In this document: positions 6,258 through 15,876 of the stretch, piece after piece
Numbering within the stretch: position 1 is the first letter of the stretch
Layout: every line of letters begins with the position of its first letter
Source of the DNA: RUG12461 sp045661345
GTDB lineage: Bacteria; Bacillota; Clostridia; Lachnospirales; Lachnospiraceae
Assembly: GCA_045661345.1 (NCBI GenBank)
Contig: JAZRFM010000037.1
Coordinates: forward strand, 1 to 24,083
Direction of reading: 5' to 3'
Length of the DNA stretch: 24,083 bases
Position numbers and translations under genes: made by a program
The notes under the pieces: generated by a model
The model's database searches: none
What the model was told of the DNA's origin: nothing
The model's input: only the letters and a program-made list of their open reading frames with translations

Positions 6258-7502
6258 ATGAAAAAAAGAGTATCCGTTTTTCTGGCGCTGCTGCTCCTTT
6301 TGCTGTCAACGGTAAACGGGAGCGTTTTCGCCTCTGCCGCCAATGAAAAGCTTTCGGAGGCGGAGCGGCAGATGAAGGAGCTGGAGCAACAGCTCGACAA
6401 CGCAAAGCAGCTGATCAGCAGCCTGCAGGGGTCAAAGGCGGATATCGAGTCCCGTGTCGCGGAGCTGGATAAACAGCTTTCGACAATCTCTTCCCAGATC
6501 AATGAACTGTCCGAAAAGCTTGACGAAAAAACGGCGGAAATTGATGAAGCGGAAAAAGAACTGGAAAAAACCGGCCGGGAGCTTGAAGAAGCCAGGGCAC
6601 AGGCGGATGACCAGTATGAGGATATGAAGCTGCGTATCCGGTATATGTACGAAAACTCCACCTCATCGGATATTCTGAATCTTTTTTTGCGATCCGGTTC
6701 CATCACGGAATTCTTAAGTGCGGTGGAGTACATCCGCCAGTTAACGGAATACGACCGGGAGCAGCTCATGGACTACCAGGAAAAGGTACAGCGTGTTGCT
6801 AATCTCGAGGAGCAGATCCGGGAAGAAAAGCAGGCCCTGGAGGAAGACCGGGACGAGCTCGCCGAGCTGAAAGCCGTCGCGGAAGAACAGAAGGCAACGG
6901 TTGCAGCCCTGGATACGGCGAAAAAGAATGAGCTGATGCAGGTCAACACCTACATAGATCAGGCAGAAAATACCGCGGAAGCCTACGAAAACGAGATCGC
7001 GGCCCAGAATGAGGTGATTGCGGAGATTCGTGCGGAGATCGCACGGGAGGAGGCAAGGCGAAAAGCTGCCGCGGAAAACGGTGAGACCATAGAGGAACGC
7101 AATTACGACGGCGGCGCTTTTTTGTGGCCGTGTCCCGCCAGCCATCGCGTGACCAGCGATTACGGACAGCGTTCTTCACCGACAGCGGGGGCTTCCACCA
7201 ATCATAAGGGAATCGATATCGGCGCACCCTACGGTTCGGCCATCGTCGCGGCGGCGCCGGGGGAAGTGAGCTTCGCCGGATATTCCTCGGGAGCCGGAAA
7301 CTACGTGATCATCAATCACGGATCGGGTCTTCGGACGGTTTATATGCACGCCTCTTCCCTGAACGTGACGCAGGGACAGCAGGTTGCGGCCGGTGATACC
7401 GTGGCCTTTGTGGGCAGCACCGGCATTTCGACGGGAAACCATCTGCATTTTGGTGTTTCCAAAGACGGGGAGTATGTTTCCCCGTGGAATTATCTTGGGT
7501 AG
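6258..7502 (+). CDS. Coiled-coil M23 (LytM) peptidoglycan hydrolase, EnvC/PcsB-like
   Basis: This 414-residue exported protein is the probable extracellular partner of FtsEX. A signal peptide (about 1-27, cut near FASA-AN) is followed by a long coiled coil (about 29-255) rich in Glu, Leu, Lys and Gln, like EnvC of E. coli, PcsB of streptococci or CwlO of Bacillus. The C-terminal M23 metallopeptidase domain (about 290-414) retains the zinc and catalytic residues: His316 and Asp320 in HKGID, His364 in YMHASS, and His395 and His397 in HLHF. It should therefore be an active endopeptidase, unlike EnvC, whose LytM domain is inactive. It starts five bases after ftsX with AAAGG upstream. The coiled coil probably keeps the enzyme inhibited until FtsEX acts; that is inference from the family. 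Confidence 0.9.
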   Translation: MKKRVSVFLALLLLLLSTVNGSVFASAANEKLSEAERQMKELEQQLDNAKQLISSLQGSKADIESRVAELDKQLSTISSQINELSEKLDEKTAEIDEAEKELEKTGRELEEARAQADDQYEDMKLRIRYMYENSTSSDILNLFLRSGSITEFLSAVEYIRQLTEYDREQLMDYQEKVQRVANLEEQIREEKQALEEDRDELAELKAVAEEQKATVAALDTAKKNELMQVNTYIDQAENTAEAYENEIAAQNEVIAEIRAEIAREEARRKAAAENGETIEERNYDGGAFLWPCPASHRVTSDYGQRSSPTAGASTNHKGIDIGAPYGSAIVAAAPGEVSFAGYSSGAGNYVIINHGSGLRTVYMHASSLNVTQGQQVAAGDTVAFVGSTGISTGNHLHFGVSKDGEYVSPWNYLG

Positions 7503-7512
7503 TGTAAAAGGC

Positions 7513-8748
7513 ATGGAAGAACAGGGACTCCCCGAAAAGAAAAAAGCAGGATTTTTACCGGGACTTCTGGCAGGGATCCTTGTAACGGCAGTCGTCTTTC
7601 TGATTGTGATTCTGGTACTGGTAAGCAGATTCAAAGCACAGATCGGCGCACAGTCAAAAGAAACAAAGATGTCCGCTCTTTCCGAAGAAGCCATCTCAAA
7701 GATCTCGGCTTTGGAGGGTCTTATTGAGCTCCATTATCTCGGCGAGATTGATCCGGAGGCTGAGGAAAACGGGCTCTACAAAGGTCTTGTGGATGCCCTG
7801 GGGGATCCGTACTCCGAGTATTACACCGCAGAGGAGTACGAGGATAACTTTACCAGAGTGACGAAGCAGTACTACGGAATCGGGGCGACCCTGACCCAGG
7901 ATCCGGATACCAATCTTGTTTCCGTGGTCTATGTCTATCCGGATACACCGGCGGAACGCTCCGGTCTCAAAATAGGGGACATCCTCTACTCCGTGGACGG
8001 GATTGAAGGAAGCAGCGTGACGCTGGACGAGTATGTGGATATGATCCGGGGAGAAGCCGGCAGCTCGATCCATGCGGTGGTGGTCCGGGAGGACGAAGAG
8101 TTCGAGACGGATATCATGCGGGAAGAGATCACCCTTCCCACGGTACAGTACGAGATGCTGGACGAGGAGATCGGCTACATCTATATTTCCAATTTTGCCC
8201 TCAATACGTCAGAGGAGTTTGAGGAGGCGGTGGACGATCTGACCTCTCAGGGGATGGAGGCAATGATCATCGATATCCGCTACAATCCGGGCGGTATTCT
8301 CAGTTCCGTCGTAAAGATTCTGGACGATATTCTGCCGCAGGGAACCGTGGTATACACGGAGGATAAGTACGGCAAACGGAACGACGAGGTCTCGGATGAG
8401 GAACATCAGATGCAGCTTCCCATCGCAGTGCTGATCAATGAAAACAGCGCCAGCGCGTCAGAGATTCTGGCAGGAGCCCTCCGTGATTACGGGTACGGGA
8501 CCCTGATCGGAACCAGGACCTACGGAAAAGGAGTCGTGCAGCAGACCTTTTCCCTGGATGACGGCTCCGCGGTGAAGCTGACCATAGAGGAATACTTCAC
8601 GCCGGAGGGCGAGAATATCAACGGCAAGGGCATTGCGCCGGATATCGAGCTGGAGTACGAGTTCCTCGGACAGGAAGAGGACGAATATGACTATTCGCTG
8701 GATAATCAGATTCAGAAAGCGGTAGAAGTATTGAAGGAGCAACTGTAA
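7513..8748 (+). CDS. C-terminal processing peptidase (S41, Ctp)
   Basis: This 411-residue membrane-anchored serine protease has a short cytoplasmic start, one transmembrane helix (about residues 17-39), a PDZ domain (about 110-190) and an S41 peptidase domain. The Ser-Lys dyad is Ser314, the middle serine of SASASE, and Lys339 in TYGKG, 25 residues apart as in Prc/CtpA. The open frame extends upstream into the M23 gene, but the protein plausibly starts at the ATG at 7513 (MEEQGLPEKKK before the helix). The ribosome site AAAAGG is very close to this ATG, and an in-frame ATG at 7474 is an alternative. Next to FtsEX and its hydrolase, it may process an exported wall enzyme; the substrate is unknown. 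Confidence 0.9.
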   Translation: MEEQGLPEKKKAGFLPGLLAGILVTAVVFLIVILVLVSRFKAQIGAQSKETKMSALSEEAISKISALEGLIELHYLGEIDPEAEENGLYKGLVDALGDPYSEYYTAEEYEDNFTRVTKQYYGIGATLTQDPDTNLVSVVYVYPDTPAERSGLKIGDILYSVDGIEGSSVTLDEYVDMIRGEAGSSIHAVVVREDEEFETDIMREEITLPTVQYEMLDEEIGYIYISNFALNTSEEFEEAVDDLTSQGMEAMIIDIRYNPGGILSSVVKILDDILPQGTVVYTEDKYGKRNDEVSDEEHQMQLPIAVLINENSASASEILAGALRDYGYGTLIGTRTYGKGVVQQTFSLDDGSAVKLTIEEYFTPEGENINGKGIAPDIELEYEFLGQEEDEYDYSLDNQIQKAVEVLKEQL

Positions 8749-8779
8749 ACGGCACGGAGAATGGAAAGGAAGTGATTCT

Positions 8780-9914
8780 GTGGTAGAGTTGGACCCCTAT
8801 AAGTACAAACTCGGCACCTACAAGGAGCCGCTGCAGGAAGTGAGGGATTCACTTTAACTTAGCAGTCAAAGAGCATAAGATCGAAGAGCTGGAGCGCGAG
8901 ATGGAGGCACCGGATTTCTGGAATGATCCGACCACCTCCCAGGAAAAGATGAAGGAGCTGAAAAGCTACAAGGATGATCTTGAAGTCATCAGGAACCTGG
9001 AGACAAAGTATGAGGATATCGAGACTTTGATCGAAATGGGGGAGGAAGAGAGCGATCCGGCTTTGATCCCGGAGGTGGAAGACGCTTTCCGGGATTTTGA
9101 GGAAGCCTTTGAAAAGATTCGCGTCAAAACGCTGCTTTCCGGGGAATATGACAGGGACGGTGCCATCGTTTCGCTTCATGCGGGAGCAGGGGGTACGGAA
9201 TCCTGCGACTGGTGCAGCATGCTGTACCGCATGTACAGCCGCTGGGCAGTGGATAAAGGCTTTACGCTTACCGAGTTGGATTCTCTGGACGGAGATGAGG
9301 CCGGACTGAAATCCGTGACGTTTCAGATTGACGGAGAGAATGCTTACGGATATCTGAAATCGGAAAAAGGGGTTCACAGGCTGGTGCGTATCTCGCCCTT
9401 TAATGCAGCCGGAAAGCGTCAGACTTCGTTTGTGTCCTGTGATGTGATGCCGGAGATCGAAGAAGATATTGATATTGAGGTCAGGGACGAGGATATACGG
9501 ATTGACACCTACCGTTCCAGCGGGGCGGGGGGACAGCATATCAACAAAACTTCTTCCGCGATCCGGATTACGCACTATCCGACAGGCATCGTGGTGACCT
9601 GTCAGAATGAGCGGTCACAGTTCCAAAACAAGGACAAAGCCATGCAGATGCTGAAGGCAAAGCTCCTTCTTTTGAAGCAGGAGGAGAATGCGGAGAAAGC
9701 GGCGGACATCCGCGGGGAAGTGACGGAGATCGGCTGGGGCAACCAGATCCGTTCCTATGTGTTGCAGCCCTACAAGATGGTAAAGGATCTGCGTACCGGT
9801 GCGGAGACCGGCAATACGGACGGTGTGCTGGACGGGGGGATTGATCCTTTTATTACGGCATATCTCAAGTGGCTGTCTCAGGGGAGGCCGGATCGGAAAG
9901 TATCGGATTCCTAG
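8780..9914 (+). CDS. prfB: Peptide chain release factor 2, made by +1 frameshift
   Basis: RF2 frees finished proteins at UGA and UAA codons. The gene is split in two frames. A GTG at 8780, preceded by AAAGGAAGTGA, opens 25 codons (VELDPYKYKL...EVRDSL) that end in TAA at 8855. Skipping one base after CTT resumes at 8856 with NLAVKEHKIEELEREMEAPDFWND, the usual RF2 N-terminus, and runs to 9914, giving about 377 residues. The later sequence has the peptidyl-transferase loop GAGGQHINKT, with the universal GGQ, preceded by a Ser-Gly turn, and the stop-recognition region DTYRSSG just before it. Annotation tools are likely to miss the first 25 codons and start at the in-frame ATG at 8901. The in-frame stop is UAA, not the usual UGA. 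Confidence 0.95.
8842..8858 (+). promoter_or_regulatory. prfB programmed +1 frameshift site (CTT TAA C)
   Basis: The slippery codon CTT (8852-8854) is followed by TAA (8855-8857) and C. The Shine-Dalgarno-like stimulator GAGGG (8842-8846) is five bases before the CTT. The common form is AGGGGG, three bases, then CTT TGA C. The site is thus recognisable but differs in both stop codon and spacing. Confidence 0.9.
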
Positions 9915-9940
9915 ACTGTGGTTTTTCATGTGTTACTTTA

Positions 9941-9971
9941 AGGGAAAGATTGATTGAATCAATCTTTCCTT
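9941..9971. other. 15-bp near-perfect palindrome after prfB
   Basis: Bases 9941-9955 pair with 9957-9971 (one G-T pair) around a single central G at 9956, the core being GAAAGATTGATT and its complement. No T-run follows on either strand, so it is not a normal terminator. It lies 33 bases upstream of the SPFH gene and could be an operator, an mRNA processing or stability hairpin, or a weak terminator. Confidence 0.6.
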
Positions 9972-10003
9972 AGCAAGACAGTGTATACAAGGAGGAAAGA
10001 AAG

Positions 10004-11236
10004 ATGGGTATTATCAAGGCATTTTTGGAAGGCGTCGGAGGGTCTCTTGCGGATCAGTGGATTGACGTCGTGGAACCGGAGGATATGGGTGATCAGACCG
10101 TATTCGTCAGGGGCGTCAAGGTAAAGAAAGGGTCGAACACGAAGGGCAACGACGACTATATTACGGACGGATCCGTGGTTCATGTTTATGACAATCAGTT
10201 CATGATTCTGACAGACGGCGGCAAGGTCATCGACTATACCGCGGAGCCCGGCTATTACAAGGTACAGAATGCTTCCGCGCCCTCTCTCTTTAACGGACAG
10301 TTCGGAGACTCCATCAAGGAATCCTTCGAGCGTATCAAGTTCGGCGGCATGACCCCCCAGTCCCAGAAGGTATTTTTCGTGAATCTGCAGGAGATCAAGG
10401 GGATCAAATTCGGCACCCGCAATCCGGTCAACTATTTTGATAATTTCTACAATGCGGAGCTTTTTATCCGCGCACACGGCACCTATTCCATCAAGATCAC
10501 CGATCCGCTGAAGTTTTATGCGGAAGCAATCCCGCGTAATGCGGAAAAGGTGCAGATCACGGAGATCAACGAGCAGTATCTCTCCGAGTTCCTGGAAGCG
10601 CTGCAGGCCTCCATCAACAAGATGTCTGCAGACGGCGAGCGGATCTCCTATGTGACAAGCAAGGGCAGAGAGCTCAGCAAATACATGGCGCAGGTTCTGG
10701 ATGAAGACTGGAAGCAGATGCGCGGCATGGAGGTTCAGGCAGTGGGTCTTGCCAGCATCTCCTATGATGAGGAATCCCAGAAGCTCATCAACAAGCGCAA
10801 CGAAGGCGCGATGCTATCCGACCCGACGATCCGCGAGGGTTATGTGCAGGGACAGATCGCCCAGGGAATCAATGCGGCCGGCTCCAACCCCAACGGCGCA
10901 GCCATGGGCTTTATGGGTGTCGGCATGGGTATGCAGGCAGGCGGCGGCTTCATGGGTACCGCTTCTCAGACCAATATGCAGCAGATGCAGATGCAGCAGC
11001 AGATGCAGCAGCAGCAAATGCAGCAACAGCAGATGCAGCAGCCCGTGCAGCAGGCGGCTCCTGCGGCAGCACCCGCAGCAGCGGCTGGCGGTTGGACCTG
11101 CGAATGCGGACAGGTCAATACCGGCAAGTTCTGCTCCAACTGCGGCAAGCCCGCACCGGCAGCAGACTGGACCTGCGAATGCGGACAGGTGAACACGGGC
11201 AAGTTCTGCTCCAACTGCGGAAAACCGAGACCGTAA
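10004..11236 (+). CDS. SPFH-domain protein with two C-terminal zinc ribbons (YdjI-like)
   Basis: This 410-residue protein belongs to the SPFH (stomatin/flotillin-like) group represented by Bacillus YdjI, which helps attach the stress protein PspA to the membrane. Residues about 25-290 form the SPFH-type region, with no signal peptide or clear membrane helix. A Gly/Met-rich stretch and a Met-Gln tract (about 324-346) follow. The tail carries two nearly identical 20-residue zinc ribbons starting at Trp364 and Trp389, each C-x-C-x8-C-x2-C (Cys366, 368, 377, 380 and Cys391, 393, 402, 405). They come from a 75-base tandem duplication. AGGAGG at 9990-9995 precedes the ATG. It heads a compact run with the next two genes. 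No PspA gene lies in the window. Confidence 0.88.
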   Translation: MGIIKAFLEGVGGSLADQWIDVVEPEDMGDQTVFVRGVKVKKGSNTKGNDDYITDGSVVHVYDNQFMILTDGGKVIDYTAEPGYYKVQNASAPSLFNGQFGDSIKESFERIKFGGMTPQSQKVFFVNLQEIKGIKFGTRNPVNYFDNFYNAELFIRAHGTYSIKITDPLKFYAEAIPRNAEKVQITEINEQYLSEFLEALQASINKMSADGERISYVTSKGRELSKYMAQVLDEDWKQMRGMEVQAVGLASISYDEESQKLINKRNEGAMLSDPTIREGYVQGQIAQGINAAGSNPNGAAMGFMGVGMGMQAGGGFMGTASQTNMQQMQMQQQMQQQQMQQQQMQQPVQQAAPAAAPAAAAGGWTCECGQVNTGKFCSNCGKPAPAADWTCECGQVNTGKFCSNCGKPRP

Positions 11237-11263
11237 AAAAGAAAAGCAACAGGGAAGGTTATC

Positions 11264-12331
11264 ATGTCTGTCATTAGTTATAAGTGCCCCCATTGTGACG
11301 GAGATCTCCGTTTCGATCCGGGTACGCAAAAATACAAATGTGAATATTGCTTTTCCGAGTTTGATCAGGAAACGCTGGATGCGATGAAACCGGATGCGGC
11401 CACAGAGCAGACTGTGGCCGGAGAGCATCCGGAAGAAGACTCCGGGGCGGCCGCAAAGGACGAGGCGGTGATCTATTCCTGCCCGAGCTGCGGAGCGGAG
11501 ATCGTAACGGAGGAGACCACGGCGGCCACCTTCTGTTATTACTGCCACAACCCGGTGGTTCTTTCGGGGAGACTGGACGGGAACGATCTGCCGGGGCATA
11601 TCCTGCCGTTTTCCGTGACCAAGGATCAGGCAGAGAGCCAGTTTTTGACCTTTACCCGGAAAAAGAAATTTGTGCCCCGCAACTTTTTCGATAAGAAACA
11701 GATCGAGAAGCTGTCCGGGGTGTATTTCCCCTACTGGATGCTGGACAGCGAGATGAAGGGCAGTATCTCCGGAGAAGCCACCAAGGTACGTACGTGGATT
11801 GCCGGGGATAATGAATACACGGAGACAAAGTTTTATCATGTCGAGCGCGGCGGCAGCGTACAGGTCAATGATCTCACGCATATTGCGTTGAAAAAGGCCA
11901 ACAGCAAGCTGGCTGAGGGTATTTTCCCCTATGACTTTACCGGTCTGAAAAAGTTCTCCATGGGCTATCTTTCCGGATTTCTGGCGGAGAAAAAGGATAT
12001 CGAGAGGAAGGACATCGAGGAAAGCATGAAGGGGGAAATGAAGCAATACTCCGAGACCCTGATGAAGGAGCAGATCAAGGGATATTCCACCGTCAGCGTA
12101 AAAAGCAGTGATATGCAGTTTACGAAAGAAGAATTCGATTATGTGCTGCTGCCCCTCTGGACGCTGACCTATAAAGGCGGCAACGGCAAGACTTACTTTT
12201 ATTCCATCAACGGACAGACAGCGGAGATCTGCGGAGAGCTTCCCATCAGCTGGGGAAGACTGGTCTCCACGGCTCTGGCGGCAGCCGGCGTCGTGTTTGC
12301 GATTATTTTATTGCTGGGTTATTTCATATGA
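11264..12331 (+). CDS. Zinc-ribbon membrane protein (YdjG-like)
   Basis: This 355-residue protein has two N-terminal zinc ribbons (Cys8, 11, 26, 29 and Cys73, 76, 91, 94), separated by an acidic linker. A soluble domain (about 100-325) contains VYFPYWMLDSEM and, near the end, YVLLPLWTLTYKGGNGKTYFYSINGQTAEICGELP, a pattern of TFIIB-type zinc-ribbon membrane proteins. A single transmembrane helix lies at about 332-354 at the very C-terminus. It resembles Bacillus YdjG, partner of YdjH and YdjI at the membrane. GGAAGG lies just upstream of the ATG, and the stop overlaps the next start by four bases. It is a likely membrane anchor of a stress-response complex; no enzymatic role is apparent. Confidence 0.82.
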   Translation: MSVISYKCPHCDGDLRFDPGTQKYKCEYCFSEFDQETLDAMKPDAATEQTVAGEHPEEDSGAAAKDEAVIYSCPSCGAEIVTEETTAATFCYYCHNPVVLSGRLDGNDLPGHILPFSVTKDQAESQFLTFTRKKKFVPRNFFDKKQIEKLSGVYFPYWMLDSEMKGSISGEATKVRTWIAGDNEYTETKFYHVERGGSVQVNDLTHIALKKANSKLAEGIFPYDFTGLKKFSMGYLSGFLAEKKDIERKDIEESMKGEMKQYSETLMKEQIKGYSTVSVKSSDMQFTKEEFDYVLLPLWTLTYKGGNGKTYFYSINGQTAEICGELPISWGRLVSTALAAAGVVFAIILLLGYFI

Positions 12332-13116
12332 AGTGGGAAAAGAACAGACGAAAAATACAAATAGGAGTGATTGTGCTGGCGATTCTTCTGCTGGCGGCAT
12401 CGCTTCTTGTCAGTGTCCTTGCGACAACGCGGATCTATGCGGCCACACAGGCGGTTTATGATGCGGCGGGCGTGCTGGATGACGATGAGATCAATGATCT
12501 CACCTCACAGGCACAGGATGCGACGGAGGTGACGGGCTGGAACATCGTCCTCGGCACAACGGATGATGCGGGCGGACGAACCACCATGGCCTATGCGGAT
12601 GATCTCTATGATGAGACCTTCGGGATCAATACGGACGGCATCGCGATTGTGATCGATCTGGATAACCGTAATTACTACATCTCGACTTCCGGGAACGCGA
12701 TCAACACCATCAACGGGGATCGAATCGAGCGTGTGCTGGATGCAGGGTATGAGGACATGCTGGACGGTTATTATGCGGACGCGCTTTCCGCCATGCTGAA
12801 GAAGGCCGTAAAGTACAAGGTGGATGAGAATCCGCATTTAGCCGCAGGAGATTTTGTCCTCGCATCCATCATTGCGGCGGGGGTGTTCTTTGCCGTGGTG
12901 GGGATCACCGCAGGGCGGTATCATTTGAAATGGGGCACCTATTCCTATGATTATCACAAGGAAGGAAAGGTGCAGGTGACAAGCAAGGAAGACAAATTTG
13001 TAAACGAAGTCGTGACGCACCACAGGATTCATACGGAAAGCTCCGGCGGCGGTGGCGGCGGAACGCACATGAGCAGCGGCGGCGGCGTGCATGGCGGCGG
13101 CGGCAGAAGTTTTTAA
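12328..13116 (+). CDS. TPM-domain membrane protein (YdjH-like)
   Basis: This 262-residue protein starts in an ATGA overlap with the preceding gene. It has an N-terminal transmembrane helix (about 9-32), an extracellular TPM domain (about 38-165; VYDAAGVLDDDEINDL, then GWNIVLGTTDD and GIAIVIDLDNRNYYISTSGNA, typical of TPM/TLP18.3/Psb32 proteins), and a second helix (about 176-196). A cytoplasmic tail ends in a Gly/Ser/His-rich run and SF, like the glycine-rich ends of many TPM proteins. Bacillus YdjH has the same plan. With the SPFH and zinc-ribbon proteins it forms a three-gene membrane-associated unit. TPM domains in some families have phosphatase activity; whether this one does cannot be judged here. 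Confidence 0.85.
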   Translation: MKWEKNRRKIQIGVIVLAILLLAASLLVSVLATTRIYAATQAVYDAAGVLDDDEINDLTSQAQDATEVTGWNIVLGTTDDAGGRTTMAYADDLYDETFGINTDGIAIVIDLDNRNYYISTSGNAINTINGDRIERVLDAGYEDMLDGYYADALSAMLKKAVKYKVDENPHLAAGDFVLASIIAAGVFFAVVGITAGRYHLKWGTYSYDYHKEGKVQVTSKEDKFVNEVVTHHRIHTESSGGGGGGTHMSSGGGVHGGGGRSF

Positions 13117-13128
13117 GAGGTATCGGTT

Positions 13129-14331
13129 ATGATTCAGATTGCGGTTATGGGTTACGGAACCATCGGCTCCGGTGTGGTGGAAGTCATAGAAAAGAATGCC
13201 GGGATCATCCGCGCGCATGTGGGAGACGAGGTCCGGGTGAAATATGTGCTGGATCTGCGTGACTTCCCGGGAGATCCCATCGAGAGCAGGATTGTGCATG
13301 ACTATCAGGTGATCGCAAATGATCCGGAGATCGTGGTTGTGGTGGAAACCATGGGCGGTGTGGAGCCTGCATATACCTTTGTGAAGGAGATGCTGCTGCA
13401 CGGCAAGAGCGTGTCCACCTCCAACAAGAATCTCGTGGCGGAAAAGGGAGCGGAGCTCATTGCCATCGCAAAGGAGCGGGATCTGAACTTCCAGTTCGAA
13501 GCATCCGTCGGCGGCGGTATCCCCATTATCCGCTCGATTTACAAATCCTTAACGGCAGATGTGATCGAGGAGATTTCCGGCATTTTAAACGGTACCACCA
13601 ATTACATGCTGACAAAGATGACGGAGGAGGGAAGCGATTACGAGACGGTTCTGAAGGAGGCACAGGAGCTCGGCTATGCGGAACGTGATCCCAGCGCGGA
13701 CGTGGAGGGCTATGATGCCTGCCGCAAGATCGCCATCCTGACATCCCTGATCAGCGGGAAACAGGTGGATTTCCGCAAGATCTATACAGAGGGGATTACG
13801 AAAATCACCCCGGAGGACATCCGCTATGCCCTGGCCATAAAAAAAAGGATCCGGCTCATCGCGTCCAGCACCAGAACCGGGGATACCTACACGGCGCTGG
13901 TAGCACCGTTTCTCGTGGGTGAGGAGCATCCTCTTTACACGGTAAACGGCGTGTTCAATGCGGTTTTTGTACATGGAAATATGCTGGGTGACGCCATGTT
14001 TTACGGCAGCGGTGCAGGAAAACTGCCGACGGCCAGTGCGGTAGTGGCGGATGTTGTCGATATCGCAAAGCATTATCAGCCAAACCGCAACATTCCGATC
14101 CAATGGTCTTCGGAGGAGCTGCAGCTTCAGGATATCAAAGCGTTTTCCTGCCGCTTTTTTGTACGCATCAGGGGAGGCGGGGAAGAAGCAAAAGCGGCCT
14201 TCGGGCAGATCGAAACGGTCTCGGCAGGGATTTCCGGGGAGACGGCATTCCTGACCGGCGAGATGACGGAGAGCGCATTTGAGGAGAAGGCAAAGGGCGT
14301 TTCGATCATCAGCAGAATCAGAATTAAATAG
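13129..14331 (+). CDS. hom: Homoserine dehydrogenase
   Basis: This 400-residue cytoplasmic enzyme reduces aspartate semialdehyde to homoserine, the branch step toward threonine and methionine. It has the nucleotide-binding GYGTIGSG (8-15), the family motif GILNGTTNYML (Asn154-Thr157) and the catalytic segment AERDPSADVEGYDACRK with its conserved Asp and Lys. The C-terminus (about 335-400) has ACT-like hydrophobic strands (CRFFVRIRG, GVSIISRIRI), but the part between them is short and lacks the usual effector-loop pattern, so feedback control by threonine may be reduced or absent. It begins 12 bases after the TPM gene with AAGAGG upstream, so it is probably co-transcribed although unrelated in function. 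Confidence 0.93.
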   Translation: MIQIAVMGYGTIGSGVVEVIEKNAGIIRAHVGDEVRVKYVLDLRDFPGDPIESRIVHDYQVIANDPEIVVVVETMGGVEPAYTFVKEMLLHGKSVSTSNKNLVAEKGAELIAIAKERDLNFQFEASVGGGIPIIRSIYKSLTADVIEEISGILNGTTNYMLTKMTEEGSDYETVLKEAQELGYAERDPSADVEGYDACRKIAILTSLISGKQVDFRKIYTEGITKITPEDIRYALAIKKRIRLIASSTRTGDTYTALVAPFLVGEEHPLYTVNGVFNAVFVHGNMLGDAMFYGSGAGKLPTASAVVADVVDIAKHYQPNRNIPIQWSSEELQLQDIKAFSCRFFVRIRGGGEEAKAAFGQIETVSAGISGETAFLTGEMTESAFEEKAKGVSIISRIRIK

Positions 14332-14362
14332 GGAACCGTAGCAGGATTTCGCTGCAGGTTCC
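14332..14362 (+). other. Hairpin between hom and glpK
   Basis: GGAACC (14332-14337) pairs with GGTTCC (14357-14362), and inside it GCAG (14341-14344) pairs with CTGC (14352-14355). It begins right after the hom stop and ends just before the glpK ribosome site. It lacks a T-run, so it is more likely an mRNA boundary or stability element than a terminator. Confidence 0.5.
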
Positions 14363-14379
14363 AAAGAGGGGGGAACGAA

Positions 14380-15851
<1,472 letters not shown>

Positions 15852-15876
<25 letters not shown>

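Noticed and set aside
7384..7512. Upstream extension of the Ctp protease frame
   Set aside because: It overlaps the M23 gene in another frame, its encoded residues look unlike a protease N-terminus, and the transmembrane helix follows naturally from the ATG at 7513.
10814..12046. 410-residue - strand open frame opposite the SPFH and zinc-ribbon genes
   Set aside because: It is antisense to two genes with clear domains and motifs and has no recognisable features of its own.
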